Source: Shewanella psychropiezotolerans
GTDB taxonomy: Bacteria; Pseudomonadota; Gammaproteobacteria; Enterobacterales; Shewanellaceae
Assembly: GCF_007197555.1 (NCBI RefSeq)
Contig: NZ_CP041614.1
Span: 4,208,001-4,272,000, forward strand
DNA: 64,000 bases
Direction of reading: 5' to 3'
This document shows positions 45,848 to 56,089 of this stretch, piece by piece. The notes below the pieces were generated by a model, which searched no databases, had not been told where the DNA came from, and saw nothing but the letters and a program-made list of their open reading frames with translations. How positions within the stretch are numbered: position 1 is the stretch's first letter; every line of letters starts with the position of its first letter. A program made the position numbers and the translations under genes.

Positions 45848-46306
45848 ATGAGAGTTTGTGGCGTAGAGTTAAAAGGCGGTGAAGCGGTAATTAGCCTGCT
45901 GAGCTATGAAGGTGAGACATTTAATATACCAGATTGTCGTCAGCAATCATTCATCATTTCACATTCGGAAGCTACCGAATCGATTCGTGATTTTCAATTC
46001 ACTTTTAAGAAGCTAATGGAAGATTACCATGTCGATAAAATCGTGATCATTTCACGTGAGCAGAAAGGTAAACTGGCTGGTAGTGCCACTAGCTTCAAGG
46101 CCGAAGCCGCCATTCAGCTGCTCGACTTGCCAGTTATCTTGATTTCGCCAGTGACAGTCAAAGAGCGCCTGAAGCGAAACCCACCTCAGGTAGATTTCGA
46201 AGGTCTGGGGCTTAAACGATTCCAAAAGCCTGCATTTGATGCGGCATATGCTTACCATAATCAGCATATTTTTAATGTTTGGGGTGATGACCAATCAGAC
46301 AGCTAA
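45848..46306 (+). CDS. DUF3010 family protein
   Basis: The product is 152 residues. The N-terminal MRVCGVELKGGEAVISLL and the central KIVIISREQKGKLAGSATSF identify DUF3010, a gammaproteobacterial family. The alternating strand pattern and conserved acidic positions resemble an RNase H-like fold, but no catalytic role is known. There is no signal peptide or membrane helix. A terminator closes the gene at 46338-46361. Confidence 0.85.
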   Translation: MRVCGVELKGGEAVISLLSYEGETFNIPDCRQQSFIISHSEATESIRDFQFTFKKLMEDYHVDKIVIISREQKGKLAGSATSFKAEAAIQLLDLPVILISPVTVKERLKRNPPQVDFEGLGLKRFQKPAFDAAYAYHNQHIFNVWGDDQSDS

Positions 46307-46337
46307 GTTTTTATGACTTAAGCTGCTAAGTAAATAT

Positions 46338-46361
46338 GAGGGCTAAACGCCCTCTTTTTTA
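46338..46361 (+). terminator. Terminator after the DUF3010 gene
   Basis: GAGGGC-TAAAC-GCCCTC is followed by TTTTTT, 32 bases after the stop. Confidence 0.9.
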
Positions 46362-46395
46362 TGCCTTTAAAAAACAACCTATATCAGATTAACTC

Positions 46396-46905
46396 ATGGA
46401 AAATCAGCTTAAATACCTCAACGGTTACCGCCAAGAAATAAAAGATCAAGTGGCTAGCTTACTTGAAAATGGCAAACTTCAGTCTGTGCTGTTGAACCGT
46501 CATGGGGATATCCACAATATTCGCACCGACAAGGCCCTATACGATTACACCATAGCAATAAAGAACCGCTACCTGCGTAAGTCTCAGCCCCTGTCGAAAG
46601 TCCAATATGACGATAAAATATCCCTCAGTCATCAGGCATTGGGATTACACTCCTTTGTGTCCCGAGCTCAAGGCCGTAAGACTAAGGCAAAGAATGAAAT
46701 TCGCATTTCATCCCGGTTAAAACGTGTCCCAGAATCTCTGCTAAGAATGGTAGTGGTGCACGAATTGGCGCACCTGAAAGAGAAAGATCACAACAAGGCT
46801 TTCTATCAACTCTGTTGTCATATGGAAGGAGATTACCATCAGTTGGAGTTTGATCTTAGGCTGCTACTGACCTTAGTCGAACACGATCAGAATCCCTATA
46901 CCTAA
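46396..46905 (+). CDS. YgjP-like metallopeptidase
   Basis: The product is 169 residues. The zinc motif HELAH (H122, E123, H126) is followed by KEKDHNKAFYQLCCHM with a third probable ligand H132. This is the YgjP/DUF45 (SprT-like) signature, and DYHQLEFDLRL completes it. It is cytoplasmic, without a signal peptide. The substrate is unknown; SprT-like relatives include DNA-protein crosslink proteases. It has its own terminator. Confidence 0.92.
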   Translation: MENQLKYLNGYRQEIKDQVASLLENGKLQSVLLNRHGDIHNIRTDKALYDYTIAIKNRYLRKSQPLSKVQYDDKISLSHQALGLHSFVSRAQGRKTKAKNEIRISSRLKRVPESLLRMVVVHELAHLKEKDHNKAFYQLCCHMEGDYHQLEFDLRLLLTLVEHDQNPYT

Positions 46906-46926
46906 TAGACATCAAACATAGGACAA

Positions 46927-46955
46927 AAAAATATCAGCCATAGGCTGATATTTTT
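46927..46955. terminator. Bidirectional terminator before mepM-like gene
   Basis: AAAAATATCAGCC-ATA-GGCTGATATTTTT is an extended perfect stem between convergent genes. Confidence 0.88.
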
Positions 46956-46996
46956 AATCATTCATCTTATTGAAAGGCGTGAATCAAATAATAAGC

Positions 46997-48313
46997 TTAA
47001 ACCTGACCCATCATCATCTTACGTACCTTGACCAGTTGCTCGAACTCATCCATCTGCTTTTTAGACAACTTACTGGACATAGGAATATTGGCTGTCATTG
47101 GGTTCACTGGACGACCATTAACATGAAACTCATAATGAAGATGCGGGCCAGTTATGCGCCCGGTATTACCCGAGAGAGCTATTACCTGACCACGAGTAAC
47201 ACGTTGTCCTTTATGAACTAAGGCTTTCGACAAGTGCAGATAGCGAGTTCGGTACTTATTACCATGCTGTATCACCACATATTTACCGGCATACCTATGG
47301 TTAGTCACCAGAGTGACAATACCATCACCGGGAGCAATGACCTTAGTACCGATTGGCGTGGCGAAATCTGTACCATTATGAGGGGACGTCCGCCCTGTCA
47401 CTGGGTGATGGCGATGACGATTAAAACGTGAGCTTATACGGTAGTTCTTCAGCAGCGGAATACGCTGAAATGCACGTGACAGGCTGCGGCCCTGATCATC
47501 GTAAAAATTACCATCACTATTTTGAAAGGCGGTAATGTCACTGCGGCCACGATGAATAGTAATACCTAAAATATCACTGACACCCGTTGCTGTGCCATCG
47601 ATAAACTGATCGTTCATCAATACCGAGAATCGGTCACCCGCACGAAGATCTCGAGCGAAATTGAGCTTCTCTTTTAGCAGAGACTCGATGCGTTGAATCT
47701 CTCCAGCATTCAAACCTATCTTCTTGGCCGAAACATAGAAAGACCCATGGATCTCGCCAGAGACACTGCGATTACGCCAGATCCCTTCGATATTGATATC
47801 ATCGACATTAAAACTGCCGTCATCGAAGCGAGTAAACACCACTTGATGTGCCGCAGAGAAATAGAGCTCTAATTTTTCAAGTTCTCCCTTGTCATCGAGC
47901 CAGAATTTTATCTGGTTACCCGGCTTTAACGTATCTAATGCCAACACATTTAAGTCGGCCTCTAATACCCGGTACATGGTTTGTTGATCCACGCTAGCCT
48001 GCATGAAGAGTCCACTCAGAGTATCGCCACTGGTGATCTTATGAATAAAACCTGGCCTTGTGATGATATTTTCTGTTTGAGTAGTAGGTTTAAGCTGAGC
48101 AATCAAGGTCTCGATATCTAAATCGATCGGAATGCGCTGGGGCATTGATTCGTTATTCGTCGGCCATAGAATGGCTGCAGCGATGATTAGTCCCCCGCCC
48201 AGCATGACTTTTTTGTTAAAATTAGACTCTTGTAAAGACAAGAGTGCCTGAATAGTCGATAGAGGTGACTTTAAAAAAGAAACCTTAAGAAATGAAAATT
48301 TACCCGTTCGCAA
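46997..48313 (-). CDS. mepM: MepM-like murein DD-endopeptidase (M23)
   Basis: The product is 438 residues, with an uncleaved N-terminal membrane anchor at about residues 36-50. A LysM-like/OapA region (about 88-140, HKITSGDTLSGLF) and a linker domain precede the LytM/M23 domain. Zinc ligands H312 and D316 (HNGTDFATP) and H391/H393 (GPHLHYEFH) are intact. It should cleave peptidoglycan cross-links during cell-wall growth in the periplasm. E. coli MepM is almost the same length (440). It is monocistronic. Confidence 0.94.
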   Translation of the reverse strand: MRTGKFSFLKVSFLKSPLSTIQALLSLQESNFNKKVMLGGGLIIAAAILWPTNNESMPQRIPIDLDIETLIAQLKPTTQTENIITRPGFIHKITSGDTLSGLFMQASVDQQTMYRVLEADLNVLALDTLKPGNQIKFWLDDKGELEKLELYFSAAHQVVFTRFDDGSFNVDDINIEGIWRNRSVSGEIHGSFYVSAKKIGLNAGEIQRIESLLKEKLNFARDLRAGDRFSVLMNDQFIDGTATGVSDILGITIHRGRSDITAFQNSDGNFYDDQGRSLSRAFQRIPLLKNYRISSRFNRHRHHPVTGRTSPHNGTDFATPIGTKVIAPGDGIVTLVTNHRYAGKYVVIQHGNKYRTRYLHLSKALVHKGQRVTRGQVIALSGNTGRITGPHLHYEFHVNGRPVNPMTANIPMSSKLSKKQMDEFEQLVKVRKMMMGQV

Positions 48314-48638
48314 CTTGTAGCCCCATCTAACTTATTTTGTTTTAGTACAAAAAACCGGAGCTATCCTGTCAACAAAGTGTCATCCATTCTTGGAGTGAGT
48401 GATATAAGTGGTGTTATATCAAGGCATGACACACGGTTTTGTTACATTTGTATAAATTTGGCTTGTTCATCCATAGGGATAAACAATCGAGATAACTTAT
48501 ACCAAAATTAAGACAAAGTACAAACTGATCGACTAGAGAATTTTGAATAATTATTCTTAATGTGATTTAACTTGCATTGGAACCCTCTATTTGAACAGAA
48601 CCAATGTATTAATTAACTGACTTTGAGCAAGCACTCGT
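48314..48638. other. 325-base intergenic region between sbcC and mepM
   Basis: It presumably holds the mepM promoter. The only structure noted is GATATAA (48401-48407) with TTATATC (48414-48420), a seven-bp hairpin. No sbcC terminator was recognised, and no gene. Confidence 0.45.
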
Positions 48639-51600
48639 TTAAGGCAGAACGATAACCGTTTCACTGCCTTGGGCTGTTTTGATGATATCGATGCGGGTGC
48701 CTATCTGCTCCTTCATCTCGGAGACATGAGAGATAACCCCTATCATGCGGCCAGAAGATTGCAGATCCATCAAGGTACGAATAGCTAAATCCAGTGAGTC
48801 TTGATCTAAGCTGCCGAAACCCTCATCGATAAACAGGGTATCGAGTTTAATCCCACCGGCATAGGCCTGTACGACTTCTGATAACCCCAGCGCCATAGAA
48901 AGCGCTGCCATAAAGCTCTCTCCGCCACTCAGGGTCGCCACGGGGCGCACCTTAGAGGTGTAAGCATCTTCCACCTCCAGCTCGAGTCCTGAGGCCTTAT
49001 TGCCCTTCGCCCTCTCCTCTTTACGTATCAGTCGGTAACGCCCCTTGCTCATCATCTGTAATCTATGACTCGCCTCGAGCAGCACATCATCGAGCAGCAC
49101 ACTCAAGACGAAGCGCTGTAAACTTATCTTATTGCCTGTCTGTCCATTAGCCACTTCAGATAAGGTACCGATAACGGCATACTCATCCTCAAGTTTCTTG
49201 GCCTGAGAATCGGCGTCGTTTAGCTGCTTTTGAGTCTGAACCAATTGTGTGACTCTGCTCTGAATGAGTTGCCAACTATGCTCAGCCGCTTGCAGCTCTG
49301 CCTGACTCGTCGCCACCCGCTCCTCAACATCGATTAATTGAGGCCTTACTTGCCCGTCAAGCTTCTCACTGAACTGAGTTAGGGTCGTCTGATTGGCAAT
49401 ACAAGCCTGCTGATAGTTAGCGATTCCATCGGCTATATCTTTAAGGACTTCACTGGATAACAAAGCATGGGTCAATGCCTGCTTATCACTAAAACCTGAA
49501 CTCGATAATTGGCTACTTAGCTCCGCATGAGCCTCATGACTTAACTCCCTTGCCTGAGCACTGTTCGACAGAGCACTGGCTAAAGCTGCAGACTGTGCCG
49601 CATCTTGCTCCAGTGCTTGTGTATGAGACTGGCGTATGGTGTTTATGCTTTGGTGTAGCGCCGTAACATGGGCATTAGCTTGGCGAATCGCATTTTTGAG
49701 TACATCTAGGCTACGATATTGATCAGGTATAGCGGCTGATGCTTGCTCCACTTGTCCTTTAAGACTCGATACGAGATTCTGCAGCTTTTGAAAATGCTCT
49801 CGTTCAGCATCGAGCTCCGTTTGCAGATCCCTCTCCTTCGATTGCCAGTTTTGTATTTGCTTCCTTAGCTGAATTAATTGCTGAGCGGCAGTATTGGCTT
49901 TAGTAAGCTGCTGCTGTAACTCCTGCAATTGTGACTGCAAACTTTCAATGGGTTGAGTACAGCTGTCGCCAATTCTTTGCTGAAGTTCATCTAATTGCTT
50001 CAACTGCACTTGATATTGAGTGTTTAAGCCTGAGTAATCGGCTCTAGCTTGGTTAAGGGCTTCATTTGCCAATTCTTCAATTCGCTGAGCCTGTTGCAGC
50101 TCCTCTTCAGTTGGCAGTTGCTCCTCACTTTGAGCGGGATTGGGATGTTCAACGCTACCACATACCAGACACGGCAGCCCAGGACTAAGCTGCAATGCTA
50201 AACTTGCTGCTTGCCCACGATGCCAAATCAGCTGCAGTTGTCGGTGGCTCGTTTGCGCTTCGCTAAAACGAGACTTGAGTTGTTGACCTTTCTCTTTTGC
50301 CTGTTTCAAGGCCTGTTCAGTATGACTAGATTCGATACTCGCCTTTTGCCACTGCAGATAACGCTCAATCAAGTCGTTTTGAACAGTGACAGCTTGCTGG
50401 GCATTAACCTGCTCACTAGCACCTTGCTCTAACTGAGAGATTCGTTGCTCTGCGGCATATTTTTCAGCTGCTAGAACTTCTAATACTCCCTTCTCTTTAA
50501 TACCTTTTTCTTTGGCTTGATCACGTTCACCTGTTGCCTGACTGAACGATTTTTGTAGACCATCTAATCCTTGAAGCTGAGGCTCCAATTGAATTAACTT
50601 TTGCGCTTCATTCTGTGCTCGTTGCAGTTCCACATCCAACTCAGCCAATGAGTCAAACTTGGTTTTGCTTAAGGCCAGTGCCTGCTCACTGCTCTGCTTA
50701 GCAGATTGAATTCGAGCCAGGCTATCTTGAGCTTGAGCGACTTCTTTTTCACGAGACAGTGAAACATCTAACACTGGTTTTAATTGCTGCGCCTTTTGAC
50801 CGCTTTCTAGCCTTGCTCTGTCTTGCTCTATCGCCTGATTTTGCTCATCTAATACTGCAGCTGACTGTTGCAATTTTTCCAGAGCATCGAAATCATTGGT
50901 CAGTAACTTGGCAGACTCAAACTGCTTATTGGCATCAATAAAGACAAGGCTCGCCTTCTCTTTACTCTCAACGGCTTGAGTTAGTTTAGGTGAAAACTCG
51001 GCAAGCTCAGCGTTTAACGCTTCATCTGACTCAAGCTCGATATTGTGTAAGATCCCATCGCGTCTGTTGCGGTGATCCCGAACCTCAGCTTTAATTGCAG
51101 AAGCCTGAAACTTGAGTTTATCTTCAATCTTACGATAAATTTGAGTCTGAAACAGCTGACTGAATATCTTCTCTCTGTCTTTAGAGTCTGCCATCAGGAG
51201 TTCGCGGAACTTACCCTGGGGCAGCACCATGACTTGACGGAACTGGTCGGCATCCAGACCTGTGAGTTGCTCAATTTCAGCGGTAGCCTCAGAGACCTTA
51301 CTCGCCACCAACAGATGCTCGCTACAGTCACTATCGATACGGTAAAGCTGAGCCTCAGGTTTCTGCACCGTGTAACCATCACCATTTTTCTTGGCGCGTT
51401 GCTGTTCGGGTACACGGCGGATGCGGTATTGAATATCACTCAGGGCAAAACTAAAAGTCACCTCGGTGAGTAGACTGTCAACGGCTAAGTCGCAGCGCAT
51501 CTGACTGCCTTCACGCTCATCACCTGTGGTCTTACCGTATAGAGCGAAACAGATGGCATCTAAAAGCGTGGTTTTACCCGCGCCAGTTGGTCCGTTGATC

Positions 51601-51695
51601 AAAAATAATGGATTGGTGCCCAGCGCCGAAAAATCGGTTTCCTGGGTCGACGCGAAGGGGCCAAAGGCCGACATCACCAGTTTTAATGGCCTCAT
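48639..51695 (-). CDS. sbcC: Exonuclease subunit SbcC
   Basis: The product is 1018 residues. Walker A GPTGAGKT lies at residues 35-42. Long heptad-repeat coiled coils flank the zinc hook CLVCG (C509, C512), placed almost exactly midway. The signature motif LSGGESFMAALSMALGLSEV and Walker B TLFIDEGFGSLD end the protein. With SbcD it forms the Mre11-Rad50-type nuclease that opens DNA hairpins and trims blocked ends. The start overlaps the end of sbcD by four bases (ATGA), showing translational coupling. Confidence 0.97.
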   Translation of the reverse strand: MRPLKLVMSAFGPFASTQETDFSALGTNPLFLINGPTGAGKTTLLDAICFALYGKTTGDEREGSQMRCDLAVDSLLTEVTFSFALSDIQYRIRRVPEQQRAKKNGDGYTVQKPEAQLYRIDSDCSEHLLVASKVSEATAEIEQLTGLDADQFRQVMVLPQGKFRELLMADSKDREKIFSQLFQTQIYRKIEDKLKFQASAIKAEVRDHRNRRDGILHNIELESDEALNAELAEFSPKLTQAVESKEKASLVFIDANKQFESAKLLTNDFDALEKLQQSAAVLDEQNQAIEQDRARLESGQKAQQLKPVLDVSLSREKEVAQAQDSLARIQSAKQSSEQALALSKTKFDSLAELDVELQRAQNEAQKLIQLEPQLQGLDGLQKSFSQATGERDQAKEKGIKEKGVLEVLAAEKYAAEQRISQLEQGASEQVNAQQAVTVQNDLIERYLQWQKASIESSHTEQALKQAKEKGQQLKSRFSEAQTSHRQLQLIWHRGQAASLALQLSPGLPCLVCGSVEHPNPAQSEEQLPTEEELQQAQRIEELANEALNQARADYSGLNTQYQVQLKQLDELQQRIGDSCTQPIESLQSQLQELQQQLTKANTAAQQLIQLRKQIQNWQSKERDLQTELDAEREHFQKLQNLVSSLKGQVEQASAAIPDQYRSLDVLKNAIRQANAHVTALHQSINTIRQSHTQALEQDAAQSAALASALSNSAQARELSHEAHAELSSQLSSSGFSDKQALTHALLSSEVLKDIADGIANYQQACIANQTTLTQFSEKLDGQVRPQLIDVEERVATSQAELQAAEHSWQLIQSRVTQLVQTQKQLNDADSQAKKLEDEYAVIGTLSEVANGQTGNKISLQRFVLSVLLDDVLLEASHRLQMMSKGRYRLIRKEERAKGNKASGLELEVEDAYTSKVRPVATLSGGESFMAALSMALGLSEVVQAYAGGIKLDTLFIDEGFGSLDQDSLDLAIRTLMDLQSSGRMIGVISHVSEMKEQIGTRIDIIKTAQGSETVIVLP

Positions 51696-52837
51696 GATGC
51701 ACTCTCCACTTTGTGTAACTCATCGATTGCCGCTGTCATCGCCTGTTGCTGTGCCTCTGTCATTGGCTCTCCGGATACCTGAGAGAAGAAATCACTGAAC
51801 ATATCCAACTCGCCCTTCTTGATGTGATCCCGGCTAAGCTCTACTCTGCCATTATCCGCCATCAAGCCCGTGCGCTCCAAGTGCAGCACATTAGGGTATA
51901 CGCTTCTCAACTTACCCATGGCATCTAAAATGGCGGTTTTATCTAACAGTCTCACCATCAGGTAATCTTCACGATTGACGTCTGTTTTTCCTTGCTCGAG
52001 TAACTCAGCCAACTCCCCTTCGATGATGCGCACATCCCTCATCGCAGCCAGTGGCAATAGCTCTACGTTAGCTTTACCTTGATTATCTAACTCGACCAAG
52101 GTGACTGATTTATTTTGATGCTGCTCACTGAAAGAGTACTTAAGCATGGAGCCGGAATACCTGACATGCTCAGCCCCCTTATACTGCGGCCCATGGAGAT
52201 GACCCAGCGCCGTATAATTAAACGGAGTAAATAAACTTGGAGAGATTCTATCCGCGCCGCCTATACTCAGCGGACGCTCAGACTCAGACTCGCTGCCGCC
52301 ATCGAGGAAACAGTGGCTAATCACCACTTTGGGTAAATCTTGGCTGTCATGAATATGCACTTGCTCAAGCAATTTAACCATAGCCTCTTCATGACTCGTC
52401 ACTTCACACTCAAACACATGACGCACAGTGGCAGGATCGGCGTAAGGCAAGCCATAAAAAACGGCACTGCCCTGCTTGCCTTTAAGCTCTATCGCCGCAA
52501 CGTTTTTGGTCAGCGGACCTATGATATACAAGCCACTATCTGTCATCTGTCTCGAGGCAAAGCCAAGACGTTCATGGCCATCATGATTACCCGCGATCAT
52601 GACTACGGGTATCTTAAGTTCATTAACGAGACGATTCACCACCTCATCGAGCAGCGCCACGGCATTAGCTGGTGGAATAGATCTGTCATAGATGTCACCG
52701 GCAATAATCACGGCATCGACATCATGTTCGACGGCGAATTCAACGATCTGATTTAACACGAAGCGCTGATCTTCGAGCAGATTCTGGTTATGTAGCTGCC
52801 TGCCAATATGCCAGTCAGAAGTGTGGATAAATTTCAT
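51692..52837 (-). CDS. sbcD: Exonuclease subunit SbcD
   Basis: The product is 381 residues. The metallophosphoesterase motifs are intact: TSDWHIG, AGDIYDR, AGNHDGHERL, and later SHCFL and GHLHGPQ. It is the Mn-dependent nuclease subunit of the SbcCD complex that processes palindromes, hairpins and protein-blocked ends. It is the first gene of the sbcDC operon and overlaps sbcC by four bases. Confidence 0.97.
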   Translation of the reverse strand: MKFIHTSDWHIGRQLHNQNLLEDQRFVLNQIVEFAVEHDVDAVIIAGDIYDRSIPPANAVALLDEVVNRLVNELKIPVVMIAGNHDGHERLGFASRQMTDSGLYIIGPLTKNVAAIELKGKQGSAVFYGLPYADPATVRHVFECEVTSHEEAMVKLLEQVHIHDSQDLPKVVISHCFLDGGSESESERPLSIGGADRISPSLFTPFNYTALGHLHGPQYKGAEHVRYSGSMLKYSFSEQHQNKSVTLVELDNQGKANVELLPLAAMRDVRIIEGELAELLEQGKTDVNREDYLMVRLLDKTAILDAMGKLRSVYPNVLHLERTGLMADNGRVELSRDHIKKGELDMFSDFFSQVSGEPMTEAQQQAMTAAIDELHKVESAS

Positions 52838-53128
52838 GCATTCTCGATTAAAATGAGGAAGATGGAGAACCTGTTTTTTGATTTAGCTATAGTAAGAAAA
52901 CTATCGCCGTTTCACAAGCATGATAACCCTGTGACAATCACTTTTGCAGCTAAAGATGTGTTAGTCTTTTTTGAGTTAAGCTCATTTAACTGCTCCCCGT
53001 GATGACTAGATTCTGATGCAATAAATACCTAGTTTAAGGATTAACTTTTTGTAATGATTCATCCACGTTGGTGCAAGGGACAACACGTACAATTCAGTTC
53101 TCAACCAACAACCCACTAGGATAACAAA

Positions 53129-53668
53129 ATGAAATATACTAAATTAATCTGTGCAGCGCTGGCCTTCACATCACTATCAGCATTTGCGGGTCGTGAAGAC
53201 GATGCACTGTCCGCACTAGCATTACAACGCGCTAATTTCACTTTAGAGCAGGCGATTGAGAAGGTAAGTACAGATTACGCTAAGCACATTGTCGAATTTG
53301 AAATTGATGATCATCATAATCAAGCAACCTATGATATTGAAGCTGTCAATCTTGAAACAAAAGAAAAGCATGACATTGAATTAAGCCTTGCAGATGGTGC
53401 GGTGTTAAAACATAAAACTAAAAATAGCTTAAGTCGATTAGATAATGATGACCTGTTAGCGTTACAGGAGTTACAAGCGTCAAAATTTAACTTAGGCGCG
53501 ACCATTGCCCAATTACAGCTTAAATACAGTGCTGATGTTTTTGAGTTTGAATTAGAGAACAAAAAAGGCATTACATTCTACAAATTTAAACTCATGGGCG
53601 AGCAAGGCCTTACACGTGTCATTGTAGATGTAACTACTGGCAAAGCCATTCCAGTAATGAAGCGCTAA
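53129..53668 (+). CDS. Periplasmic double-PepSY protein
   Basis: The product is 179 residues. A signal peptide ends LSAFA before GREDD. Two PepSY-like units follow: residues ~34-95, with LEQAIEKVSTDYAKHIVEFE, and ~115-175, ending VDVTTGKAIPVMKR. PepSY domains are small periplasmic modules thought to bind or inhibit partners. It is the first gene before a response regulator (46-base gap) and a histidine kinase, a familiar arrangement in which the PepSY protein may modulate the kinase. Direct function is unknown. Confidence 0.88.
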   Translation: MKYTKLICAALAFTSLSAFAGREDDALSALALQRANFTLEQAIEKVSTDYAKHIVEFEIDDHHNQATYDIEAVNLETKEKHDIELSLADGAVLKHKTKNSLSRLDNDDLLALQELQASKFNLGATIAQLQLKYSADVFEFELENKKGITFYKFKLMGEQGLTRVIVDVTTGKAIPVMKR

Positions 53669-53714
53669 TTCAGTCAACATTTATAGGGGAGTAGCACTCC
53701 CCTAGGGAAACTTT

Positions 53715-54398
53715 TTGCGAATTCTTGTTATTGAAGATAACCAGACGACTCGTCAATACCTACAAAAAGCCCTTAAAGAACAGGGCTACGAGATTGATCT
53801 AGCGGATAATGGCCAAGATGGTTTATTCTTAGCGCTTGAAGGCGACTACCAATTAATCGTGCTTGACCGGATGCTACCTAAATTAGATGGCTTAACGGTA
53901 TTATCGACGTTAAGAAATGCAGGCAAACAAACACCAGTACTTATTTTAAGTGCCTTAGATAGCGTCTCTGAACGTGTAAGAGGGCTGCGTGAAGGCGGTG
54001 ATGATTACCTAATCAAACCTTTTGCGCTTTCTGAGTTGCTCGTGCGTATTGAGATCTTAATTCAGCGCAAAGGTACTCACAGCGAAAAGCTAACCAGCGT
54101 TTTGCACGTTGCCGATCTAAAAATGGATCTGCTTTCTCATAAGGTGTTCCGAGGGTCAACTGAAATCTCCCTGCTGCCAAAAGAGTTTAAGCTGTTACGT
54201 TATTTGATGGAGCATAGCGGACAGGTGGTATCTCGCTCGTTATTGTTTGAAGCAGTTTGGGACTATCAATTTGATCCACAAACGAATGTTATTGATGTTC
54301 ATATGGCAAGATTGCGTAAAAAGGTAGAATTTGATGGTCTTACCCCTTTACTGGAAACAGTACGTGGCGTCGGTTACAGAATGGTGGAGCAGCGTTAA
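53715..54398 (+). CDS. OmpR-family response regulator
   Basis: The product is 227 residues from a TTG start with AGGGAAA upstream; the protein then begins MRILVIEDNQ as is typical. The phosphoacceptor is D51 (LIVLDRMLP) and K101 lies in DDYLIKPFAL. The C-terminal winged helix (SLLPKEFKLLRYLMEHSGQV) is of the OmpR/PhoB class. It is paired with the overlapping kinase gene downstream. Targets may include the upstream PepSY gene, but no binding site was identified. Confidence 0.94.
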   Translation: MRILVIEDNQTTRQYLQKALKEQGYEIDLADNGQDGLFLALEGDYQLIVLDRMLPKLDGLTVLSTLRNAGKQTPVLILSALDSVSERVRGLREGGDDYLIKPFALSELLVRIEILIQRKGTHSEKLTSVLHVADLKMDLLSHKVFRGSTEISLLPKEFKLLRYLMEHSGQVVSRSLLFEAVWDYQFDPQTNVIDVHMARLRKKVEFDGLTPLLETVRGVGYRMVEQR

Positions 54399-54411
54399 AA
54401 CCGCCCACTCG

Positions 54412-55725
54412 GTGTGGCGTTTAACTCGTTTGTATACTGGCTTGTTATTATCGGTGGTGACCATCTTACTGGTAGTCTTGTATCAATTGAGCATTGGTCA
54501 AATGAACCGCCAACAAGGGTTACAAATGGCTAATATTATTGCTCAGCAAACATCACTTGCTGAGCAATTAAGTACAGAGCAGTTTATTGAACAATTTAAG
54601 CTACAGGCTCAAAGTTCACGTCAATACATTCTGAGTTATCAAATAGAGCAACAGCTCATTGGTAGACTTAGCGCCCCCCCTACGACTTTATCGCAATGCC
54701 CGAGCTTATCGCGTTTCCCGATTTGGTTAGACCAATTTGATGAGATCAGGCTGGTTTCCGGTTGTGCTCAGCCTATGGCCTCTGGAACGCTCATAGTGGC
54801 TGTCGACGATGAATCATTATATGAACTTAAAGCACAATTTATCAGTGCCTCAGCCGTTGCATTATTACTGGCCGTATTGCTCGGCATAATAACGGGCTTA
54901 GTTTTCTCAATGCGGGTGTTAAAACGCATTAACAGCTTTAATCAAGTCGCCTTACGGGTTGAATCAGGTCAATTGAACGCACGTGTCGCAGTATCGGACC
55001 ATAATGATGAATATGATCATATGGCCTTACATATCAATACCATGCTCAATCAATTGCAACACTCCTTTGAAACGGTTTCCGGGATCACTGATGCGATTGC
55101 TCATGATTTACGCACGCCACTGAGCCATTTAAGGCAGCAAATTGAATCGGAGATATTAACTAAACAGCAACTGAATCACCCCAGTGAGCAGCTAGAATCT
55201 ATGCTAGATAAGCTCGACGAGATATTATTTACCTTTAGTGCAATGCTTGAATTGACTAGGCTCCAGCAACAGAAAGAGAGCAACACCAAACACTTTAAAA
55301 CGGTTGATTTACAGCAAGTCATTATCGATGCTGTGGATTTAGTAGAGCCGCTTGCAGAAGAGAAACAGCAAGTTGTCAGTATAGAAAGCGCTGAGCCCTT
55401 CTCTATTCAAGGTGATGCAACGCTATTGTTTCGAGCCATATATAATCTGCTAGAAAACGCCAGTAAGTACGCCGGAAATAAAGCACAAATCAGCGTTCAG
55501 TTAACACCCCGTGGTTTTACTGTTAGCGATAATGGACCTGGTATTTGTGATATCGAAAAGGAAAAAGTATTTCAGCGCTTATATCGCATTGAAAAAAGCC
55601 GTGGTGTGGCTGGTTTTGGCTTAGGCTTAACCTTAGTCAAAGCCATTATACAACTGCATAACGGGAAAATAGAGTTACTGGATAACCAACCAGGCTTAAT
55701 TGTACAAGTCGAATTTTCGAACTAA
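54412..55725 (+). CDS. Two-component sensor histidine kinase
   Basis: The frame is open from an ATG at 54331 inside the regulator gene. A GTG at 54412 (WRLTRLYTG) is the more natural start and gives 437 residues; the upstream start would add 27. The start is uncertain because no RBS is clear. There are two membrane helices (about 54430-54490 and 54845-54905) around a periplasmic sensor of ~110 residues with two cysteines. HAMP, H-box AIAHDLRTPLSHLR, N-box NLLENASKY and G-boxes SDNGPGI and GFGLGLTLVKA follow. It phosphorylates the regulator upstream. Confidence 0.92.
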   Translation: MWRLTRLYTGLLLSVVTILLVVLYQLSIGQMNRQQGLQMANIIAQQTSLAEQLSTEQFIEQFKLQAQSSRQYILSYQIEQQLIGRLSAPPTTLSQCPSLSRFPIWLDQFDEIRLVSGCAQPMASGTLIVAVDDESLYELKAQFISASAVALLLAVLLGIITGLVFSMRVLKRINSFNQVALRVESGQLNARVAVSDHNDEYDHMALHINTMLNQLQHSFETVSGITDAIAHDLRTPLSHLRQQIESEILTKQQLNHPSEQLESMLDKLDEILFTFSAMLELTRLQQQKESNTKHFKTVDLQQVIIDAVDLVEPLAEEKQQVVSIESAEPFSIQGDATLLFRAIYNLLENASKYAGNKAQISVQLTPRGFTVSDNGPGICDIEKEKVFQRLYRIEKSRGVAGFGLGLTLVKAIIQLHNGKIELLDNQPGLIVQVEFSN

Positions 55726-56089
55726 AAAATACGATTACTGGTAAAGCATATCTATGAGACAATTATAAGCGAGTGATAAGAAAACAGTGCCGTAACACAC
55801 AATGAGTCAAAGCTTGATAGCCCATCCCTGAACTCTCAAAGCCGCATCTACACTGTATTGGGAAACGGAATTCCTAGCTTTTAGTGTTCACCATAAAAGG
55901 CACTACATCAACTCATATCTTCCCCCTATTCCCATAAGCCTAAACTGAACAAATAAATTGCGATTTATTTCGCAAAACATGATGGATTGCAAAATTAGGC
56001 ACTTAAAAATGAAATAATGAGTGCGTTTCTTACTGAATATTGTTACTACAGGTATTCATAAGAAATTACGATTTTTAGGTATTAGGCTC
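55726..56089. other. Intergenic region upstream of avtA
   Basis: It is AT-rich with no supported gene. An in-frame upstream ATG at 56021 exists but lacks a family match. No clear terminator for the kinase operon was seen. Confidence 0.45.
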
